Positions 18,672-26,063 of a DNA stretch of 26,063 bases are shown here, piece by piece (the stretch's first letter is position 1; each line of letters begins with the position of its first letter). Location of the stretch: contig BJOX01000337.1 of assembly GCA_009731375.1 (NCBI GenBank), forward strand, positions 65,240 through 91,302, written 5' to 3'. This DNA comes from Paulinella micropora. Taxonomy: Eukaryota > Cercozoa > Imbricatea > Euglyphida. Under the pieces are notes generated by a model. It had not been told where the DNA came from, did not search any database, and saw only the letters and a program-made list of their open reading frames with translations. The position numbers and the translations under genes were made by a program.

Positions 18672-19618
18672 CATACATACATACATACATACATACATTC
18701 ATACATACATACATACGTACGTACATACATACATACCTACGTACACATGCGTACTTACGTACGTAAGTAACGTACGTACGTAACGTACGTAACGTAACGT
18801 TACGTACGTAAAGTTACGTACGTACGTAACGTACGTACGTAACGTACGTACGTAACGTACGTACGTAACGTACGTAACGTACGTACGTACGTAAACCGTA
18901 CGTACCTATATACATACATACATACATACATATATTCGTAACGTACGTACGTATATACATACATACATACATACATACATACATACATACATACATACAT
19001 ACATACATACCATGCATACCATACATACCATACATACCATACATACCATACATACCATACATACCATGTATACATACCATGTATACATTACCATGTATAC
19101 ATACATACATACATACATACATACATACATGCATACCAGATATACAGATATACAGACATACAAACATACATACATACATACATACATACATACATACATA
19201 CATACATACATACATACTTACATAATACATAATACATACATACATACATACATACATACATACATACATACATACATACATACATAAAAACAAATATACA
19301 TACATACATACATACATACATACATACCATACATACATCCAAACTAACATACATACATACATACATACATACATACCCATACATACATACATACATACGT
19401 ACATACATACATACATACTATACATACCATAAATACATCCATCCATCCATCCATGCATACATACATAGTTACATACATACATACATACATACATAATACA
19501 TATATACATGCCATACATACAGACATATCAGATAGACACACAGACATACATACATACATACCATAAATACATACATACATACCAGACATACATACATACC
19601 ATACATACAGACCATGCA

Positions 19619-19649
<31 letters not shown>

Positions 19650-19840
19650 CAGACACACAGGAAATACATACATACATACATACATACAGACATACAGACA
19701 TACATACATACATACATACATACATACATACATACATACACACATACATACATACATACATACATACATACATACATACATACACATACATACATACATA
19801 CATACCATTCATACCACACATACATACATACATACATACA

Positions 19841-19871
<31 letters not shown>

Positions 19872-20398
19872 GTACCATATATACCATACATACAGACATA
19901 CAGACATACAAATCATACATACACACCATGAATACATACATACATACATACATACATACATACATACATACATACATACCATACCATACCATACATACAT
20001 ACATACATACATACATACATACCATACATACTATACATACATACATACATACATACATACATACATAAATATATACATATATACCATACATACAGACATA
20101 CAAATCATACATACATACCATACATACATGCATACATATATACATACATACATACATACATACATACATGCATACATGCATACATACATACATTCATACA
20201 TACATACCATACATACATACATACATACATACAATACAAACATACAATACATACATCTATACATGAAGGAAAGACATACATAAATATACATACATACTAA
20301 CATACATAATACATACATACATACAATATATACAGACATACATACATACATACATACATACATACATACATACCAACATACATACATACATACATACA

Positions 20399-20432
<34 letters not shown>

Positions 20433-20719
20433 CATATATACATACATACTTACATACCAAAATACCAACATACATATATACATATATACATACATACATA
20501 CATACATACATACATACATACATACATACATACATACATACATACATACATACATACATACCAACATACCAACATATAACACATACATACATACCAACAT
20601 ACCAACATACATACATACATACATACATACATACATACATACATACATACATACCAACATACCAACATACATACATACATACATACATGCATGCATACAT
20701 ACATACATACATACATACA

Positions 20720-20753
<34 letters not shown>

Positions 20754-20859
20754 CTTACTTACTTACTTACATTTCAACATACCAACATACATACATACAT
20801 ACATACATACATACATACATACATACATACATACCAACATACATACATACATACATACA

Positions 20860-20893
<34 letters not shown>

Positions 20894-21147
20894 CATACAT
20901 ACATACATACCAACATATATACATACATACATACCAACATACCAACATACATACATACATACATACATACATACATACATACATACATACATACCAACAT
21001 ACATACATACATACATACATGCATGCATACATACATACATACATACATACATACATACATACATACATACTTACTTACTTACATTTCAACATACCAACAT
21101 ACATACATACATACATACATACATACATACATACATACATACATACA

Positions 21148-21180
<33 letters not shown>
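18226..21180. repeat. (ACAT)n tetranucleotide array, about 3 kb
   Basis: Long ACAT/TACA runs with variants: ACGT blocks (18270-18400 and 18715-18905), a 9-10 bp ACCATACAT sub-array (about 19010-19100), CAGACATA and ACCAACAT interruptions, and ATTTCAACATACCAACAT at 20771 and 21083, which marks an internal duplication of roughly 310-330 bp. None of the four-base registers produces a stop codon in any frame, so all long TYIH and YVCM frames are spurious. Confidence 0.95.
18715..18905. repeat. Palindromic (ACGT)n-rich block
   Basis: Units such as AACGTACGTACGT repeat with slightly varying length. Each ACGT/GTAC unit is its own reverse complement, so the block is self-complementary at many scales and could extrude cruciforms. 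Confidence 0.88.
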
Positions 21181-21181
<1 letters not shown>

Positions 21182-21228
21182 CCACTGTCGCGGCAGCAGC
21201 GGCAGCTGCAGCAGCATACGACCTTTTA
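21181..21228. other. Junction between ACAT and TATG arrays (GCA-rich)
   Basis: A short GC-rich spacer (CGCGGCAGCAGCGGCAGCTG, then CAGCAGCATACGACC) separates the plus-strand ACAT array from the TATG array. Its second half resembles the 19-bp unit that recurs throughout the TATG array, so it is probably the first, diverged copy. Confidence 0.75.
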
Positions 21229-21430
21229 TATATGTATGTATGTATGTATGTATGCATGTATGCATGTATGTATGTATGTAATGCGGCAGCAAACGACCTT
21301 GTATGTATGTATGTATGTATGTATGTAATGTATGTAATGTATGTATGTATGTATGTATGTATGTATGTATGTATGCATGTATGTATGTATGTATGTATGT
21401 ATGTAATGCGGCAGCAAACGACCTTGTATG

Positions 21431-21461
<31 letters not shown>

Positions 21462-21567
21462 TGTATGTAATGTATGTATGTATGTATGTATGTATGTATG
21501 TATGTATGTATGCATGTATGTATGTATGTATGTATGTAATGCGGCAACATACGACCTTGTATGTATG

Positions 21568-21598
<31 letters not shown>

Positions 21599-21928
21599 TG
21601 TATGTAATGTATGTATGTATCTACGTAATGCGGCAGCAAACGACCTTGTATGTATGTAAGTATGTATATATGTATGCATGTATGTATGTATGTATGTATG
21701 TATGTATGTATGTATGCATGTATGTATGTATGCATGTATGTATGTATGTATGTATGCATGTATGTATGTATGTATGTATGCATGTATGTATGTATGCATG
21801 TATGTAAATGCGGCAGCAAACGAACTTGTATGCATGTATGTATGTATGTATGTATGTATGTATGTATGCATGTATGTATGTATGCATGTATGTATGTATG
21901 TATGTATGCATGTATGCATGTATGCATG

Positions 21929-21961
<33 letters not shown>

Positions 21962-23074
21962 GCGGCAGCAAACGAACTTGTATGCATGTATGTATGTATG
22001 TATGTATGTATGTATGTATGTATGTATGTATGCATGTATATATGTATGTATGTATGTAATGCGGCAGCAAACGACCTTGTATGTATGTATGTATGTATGT
22101 ATGTAATGTATGTAATGTATGTATGCATGTATGTATGTATGTATATATGTATGCATGTATGTATGTATGTATGTATGTAATGCGGCAACATACGACCTTG
22201 TATGTATGTATGTATGTATGTTGGTATGTATGTAATGTATGTATGTATCTACGTAATGCGGCAGCAAACGACCTTCTTTGTATGTAAGTATGTATATATG
22301 TATGCATGTATGTATGTATGTATGTATGCATGTATGCATGTATTTGTATGTATGTATGTATGCATGTATGTATGTATGCATGTATGTAAATGCGGCAGCA
22401 AACGAACTTGTATGCATGTATGTATGTATGTATGTATGTATGTATGTATGTATGTATGTATGTATGTATGTAGGTATGTAGGTATGTAAGGTATGTATCT
22501 ACTGCGGCAGCGAACGACCTTGTATGTATGTATGTATGTATGTGTGTATGTATGTATGTATGTAATGTATGTAATCTATATAATGTATGTATGTATGTAT
22601 GTATGTATGTAATGTATGTATGCATGTATGTATGTATGTACGTACGTACGTACGTGTGTATGTATGTATGTATGTATGTATGTATGTATGTATTTATGTA
22701 TGTATGTTTGTTACGTACGTACGTACGTACGTGTGTATGCATGTATGTATGTATGTATGTATGTACATGTATGTATATGTATGTATGTATGTATGCATGT
22801 ATGCATGTATGTATGTATGTATGCATGTATGCATGTATGCATGTATGCAAGCATGTATGTATGCATGCATGCATGTATGCATGCATGTATGTATGTATGT
22901 ATGTATGTATGTATGTGTATGTATGTATGTATGTATGCATGTATTATGTATGTATGTATGTATGTATGTATGTGCATGTACCTATGTATGTATTTATGTA
23001 TGTATGTATGTATGTATGTATGTTTGTATGTATGTTTGTATGTATGTTTGCATGTTTGTATGTATGTATGTATG

Positions 23075-23105
<31 letters not shown>

Positions 23106-23315
23106 ATGCATGTATGTATGTATATGCATGTATGTATATATGCATGTGTGAATGTATGTGTATGTATGTATGTATGTATGTATGTATGTATGTACGTATG
23201 CATGTACGTATGTATGTATTTATGTATGTATTTATGTATGCATGCATGTATGTATGTAACACACATAGAATGTATGCAAATATAGTGTTTGTATGTTTGC
23301 ATTCCGATTCCAGTC

Positions 23316-23346
<31 letters not shown>

Positions 23347-23367
23347 TGTATGTTTGTATGCAACGCA
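21229..23367. repeat. (TATG)n tetranucleotide array with embedded 19-bp unit
   Basis: TATG/ATGT runs with GCATG, TACG and TTTG variants. Between 21281 and 22522 the unit GCGGCAGCAAACGACCTTG or a close variant recurs 11 times. Right of 22523 the array is purer, except for a short unique patch at about 23259-23320. All frames are free of stops for the same reason as in the ACAT array. Confidence 0.95.
21281..22522 (+). repeat. Interspersed 19-21 bp unit, 11 copies
   Basis: Copies begin at 21281, 21406, 21539, 21628, 21808, 21960, 22059, 22180, 22256, 22390 and 22501. Variants: CGACCTT (standard), AACATACGACC (21539 and 22180), CGAACTT preceded by GTAA (21808, 21960 and 22390), and copies preceded by ATCTACGTA (21628 and 22256). 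The order standard, CATACG, ATCTACG, CGAACTT occurs twice, about 600-650 bp apart, showing a higher-order duplication. Spacers are TATG repeats of 55-160 bp. Confidence 0.92.
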
Positions 23368-23491
23368 TACCAATGATCTCCCGTTGACCAGCCGTGAGTA
23401 GGGGGAGGGGGTGAGAAAAAAGATAAAGAGGAAGAAAATGATTGAGATGATCTTGTTGTTGATGATGATGACGATGCTGGTGAAGAAGAAG

Positions 23492-23581
<90 letters not shown>

Positions 23582-24200
23582 AAGAAGAAGAAAAAGAAGA
23601 AGAAGAAAAAGAAGAAGAAGCTTTCACAGAGAAATTTCGACCACGTACTCGTTCTCGTTCTCTTCCTCGTCCTTTGTCTCTTTGTCTCTTTCTTTCTCTT
23701 TCTCTTTCTCTTTCTCTTTCTCGTTCTCTTTCTCGTTCTCTTTCTCTTTCTCGTTCTCGTTCTCGTTCTCGTTCTCGATCTCTTTCTCTTTCTCGATCTC
23801 TTTCTCGAGCCGGTTTGGAACTAGCCGAGGGCGCCGGATGTGTCTGCTGCTGCTGCTGCTGCTTGCTCATCTGCTGCTGCTGCTGCTGCTGCTGCTGCTT
23901 GCTCATCTGCTGCTGCTGCTGCTGCTGCTTGCTCATCTGCTGCTGCTGCTGCTGCTGCTCCCGCGTTCTGCTGAAGCTAGCACAGGGCGCCTGTGTCTGC
24001 TCCCGCGTTCTGCTCCCGCTGCTGCTAGGACCAAGCAAGTGAAACCTCCACTTCCCCTCATCTGCTTCATCCATCTCGTCAAAAAACCGCTTCCGTTGTC
24101 TCTTCCGCTGCTCCCCCTTCTCTTTTTCCGAAAACACATCCGTGGGCAGGTAGGACGGGGTCAGAGACAATCTCGCTAGCTCGCGTTCCCTTTTCGACAT
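23232..24200 (-). CDS. Possible low-complexity protein (polyQ blocks, Arg-Glu/Arg-Asp stretch), exon or gene fragment
   Basis: The minus strand is open from an ATG at 24200 (frame open further upstream). It starts MSKRERELARLSLTPSYL and continues through a non-repetitive, charged segment of about 60 residues. Next come three MSK-plus-polyQ blocks from CTG triplets and a long RE/RD run from TCTTTC-type hexamers (about 23650-23815). Ser and Thr homopolymers follow from GAA/GTA triplets, and the frame stops inside the TATG array. RE/RD repeats occur in some RNA-processing proteins, but nothing here assigns a function. The N-terminal segment is the only part that looks like real protein. The C-terminal end is doubtful and an intron may intervene. 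It could instead be chance openness in repeats. Confidence 0.3.
23371..23480. other. Short unique stretch between arrays
   Basis: About 110 bp of mostly non-repetitive, G/A-rich DNA separates the TATG array from the GAA/GTA triplets. Nothing specific is recognised. Confidence 0.5.
23481..23628. repeat. (GAA)n-(GTA)n-(GAA)n triplet array
   Basis: About 13 GAA triplets, then about 20 GTA triplets (23520-23580), then GAA/AAAGAAG again. Confidence 0.92.
23640..23815. repeat. (TCTTTC)n / (TCTCGT)n pyrimidine tract
   Basis: Six-base CTTTCT and CTCGTT units, nearly all pyrimidine on the plus strand. On the minus strand they encode the Arg-Glu/Arg-Asp run of the possible gene above. Confidence 0.88.
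23845..23960. repeat. (CTG)n blocks separated by TTGCTCAT
   Basis: Four CTG runs of five to nine triplets, three of them followed by CTTGCTCAT. On the minus strand this reads MSK followed by polyglutamine. The regular interruption suggests amplification of a whole unit as well as triplet slippage. Confidence 0.88.
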
Positions 24201-24219
24201 GGTTTCTTTTGACCTGCGC

Positions 24220-24285
24220 TTAGGTTTAGGTAGAACATTGTGCGACCGGGGTTTAGGTTTAGGTAGGGGTGAGATTGTGCGCCCA
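24220..24285. repeat. 33-bp direct repeat with TTTAGG motifs
   Basis: TTAGGTTTAGGTAG occurs at 24220 and 24253, each followed by a related ...TTGTGCG tail. The motif resembles telomere-type TTTAGGG repeats, but with two short units each this is weak. On the minus strand it encodes LPKPKPRS-like repeats upstream of the possible gene start. Confidence 0.7.
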
Positions 24286-24303
24286 GCGACGGGACCGGCC
24301 GGG

Positions 24304-24723
<420 letters not shown>

Positions 24724-24802
24724 CATACCTAGTTATGATGATGACAAATGATGATGATGTATATAGGTAGGTAGGAAGGTAGGTGAGTAGATTAAGAGAG
24801 AT

Positions 24803-24846
<44 letters not shown>

Positions 24847-24860
24847 AGGTACCTGGTCGT
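24724..24860. repeat. Duplicated GATG/GTAGG block and (GATA)n
   Basis: GATGATGATGTATATAGGTAGG at about 24750 repeats, in direct orientation, the block at about 24418-24440. It is followed by a GATA run (24801-24845). Confidence 0.8.
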
Positions 24861-24895
24861 ATCGGTAAAGTGATCACCAAGTCGTCCTCGTCTTC

Positions 24896-24946
<51 letters not shown>

Positions 24947-24967
24947 CATATATATATATACATAGAT

Positions 24968-25002
<35 letters not shown>

Positions 25003-25056
25003 ACAGATAGATAGATAGCAAATCGTCCTCGTCCTCGTCTACATTTCTATACATAG

Positions 25057-25110
<54 letters not shown>

Positions 25111-25205
25111 GTGATCACCAAGTCGTCCTCGTCCTCATCGAGATTCATATACATAGATAAGATAGATAGATAGATAGATATATAAATAGATATATAGATA
25201 GATAT

Positions 25206-25257
<52 letters not shown>

Positions 25258-25305
25258 CAAATCGTCCTCGTCCTCGTCTACATTTCTATACATAGATAAG
25301 ATATA

Positions 25306-25368
<63 letters not shown>

Positions 25369-25571
25369 AGAANNNNNNNNNNNNNNNNNNNNNNNNNNNN
25401 NNNNNNNNNNNNNNNNNNNNNNNNNNNNNNNNNNNNNNNNNNNNNNNNNNNNNNNNNNNNNNNNNNNNNNNNNNNNNNNNNNNNNNNNNNNNNNNNNNNN
25501 NNNNNNNNNNNNNNNNNNNNNNNNNNNNNNNNNNNNNNNNNNNNNNNNNNNNNNNNNNNNNNNNNNNNNNN

Positions 25572-25621
<50 letters not shown>

Positions 25622-25677
25622 CGGTAAAGTGATCACCAAGTCGTCCTCGTCCTCGTCTACATTCATATACATAGATA

Positions 25678-25731
<54 letters not shown>

Positions 25732-25790
25732 AAATTGATGACCAAGTCGTCCTCGTCCTCGTCTACATTCATATACATAGATAAGATATA

Positions 25791-25830
<40 letters not shown>

Positions 25831-25916
25831 AGCTTATAAGCTTATATATATGTATATATATACATATATATATATATGTATACATATATATATATGTACA
25901 TATATATATACATATA

Positions 25917-25969
<53 letters not shown>

Positions 25970-26023
25970 AAAGTGATCACCAAGTCGTCCTCGTCTTCGT
26001 CTACATTCATATACATAGATAAG

Positions 26024-26063
<40 letters not shown>
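24861..26063. repeat. (TA)n / (GATA)n arrays with embedded ~60-bp unit, seven copies
   Basis: A unit with the core GTGATCACCAAGTCGTCCTC, then GTCCTCGTCTACATTCATAT and ACATAGATAAGAT, recurs at about 24861, 25018, 25109, 25257, 25621, 25727 and 25965. Copies 2 and 4 have a different left part (AGCAAATCGTCC) and TTTCTATACAT; copy 1 lacks the right part. Between copies lie TA runs of 30-80 bp or GATA runs. On the minus strand the full copies read [17 protein letters not shown]. The array continues past the window end. Confidence 0.93.
25373..25571. other. Assembly gap (199 N)
   Basis: Unresolved bases inside a TA array flanked by copies of the ~60-bp unit. The true length and number of unit copies here are unknown, because the gap probably reflects collapsed or unbridged repeat. 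Confidence 0.99.

Noticed and set aside
21281-22522. CRISPR-like array (repeated 19-21 bp unit with spacers)
   Set aside because: Spacing is irregular (76-180 bp between starts), the spacers are TATG microsatellite and not unique DNA, units vary, and the context is eukaryotic with no cas genes.
18194-23401. Dozens of long open frames (up to 443 codons) rich in Tyr-Ile-His-Thr or Met-Tyr-Val-Cys
   Set aside because: ACAT and its reverse complement TATG contain no stop codon in any register, so all six frames stay open by default. The sequences are pure translations of the microsatellite.
24220-24275. Interstitial telomere
   Set aside because: There are only two TTAGGTTTAGG pairs, each followed by non-telomeric sequence and explained by a 33-bp direct duplication; too short to call telomeric.

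Overview
The window looks like a scaffold from a draft nuclear genome of a eukaryote. It carries a full-length LTR retrotransposon, very abundant microsatellite DNA and an assembly gap of Ns. No bacterial operon, Shine-Dalgarno pattern, rRNA, tRNA or CRISPR array is visible. The lineage cannot be fixed from sequence alone. The extreme simple-repeat load and two short TTTAGG-like stretches fit many protists and algae, but that is only an impression.

Left part (1-3172): a CT dinucleotide run, a 14-copy minisatellite with a 32-33 bp unit, long triplet arrays (TTA, CTA, ACC) that have been segmentally duplicated, then about 1.6 kb of non-repetitive DNA without a recognisable gene.

Centre (3173-13763): one structurally complete Ty3/gypsy-type (Metaviridae-like) element of 10,591 bp. 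It has two 238-bp LTRs (TGT...ACA) that differ at only four positions, all transitions, and a 4-bp target duplication GTAG. Gag (896 aa) and Pol lie in the SAME reading frame and are separated by a single UGA at 6875-6877. Pol therefore has no start codon of its own and is most simply explained by stop-codon readthrough. Pol order is protease - long unassigned region - RT (YIDD) - RNase H - integrase (HHCC, DDE, GPY) - unusual ~290-residue tail. Gag carries a CCCH-type finger followed by an RGG/glycine-rich tail in place of the usual CCHC knuckle. The protease has DTM where DTG is expected.

Right part (13764-26063): about 12 kb of nested simple-sequence DNA. There are GATA, AAGT, ACATT, ACAT/TATG and TA arrays, a degenerate ~155-bp satellite, a 139-bp near-perfect hairpin, and an ACAT array facing a TATG array (about 5 kb in all). 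A recurring architecture is a short unique unit (19-60 bp) re-appearing many times inside a microsatellite. This is seen independently in the GATA, TATG and TA arrays. The one plausible host coding segment here is on the minus strand (about 23.2-24.2 kb). It would encode a low-complexity protein with polyQ blocks and an Arg-Glu/Arg-Asp stretch.

Most long open frames in the right part are artefacts: four-base arrays such as ACAT contain no stop codon in any of the six frames.
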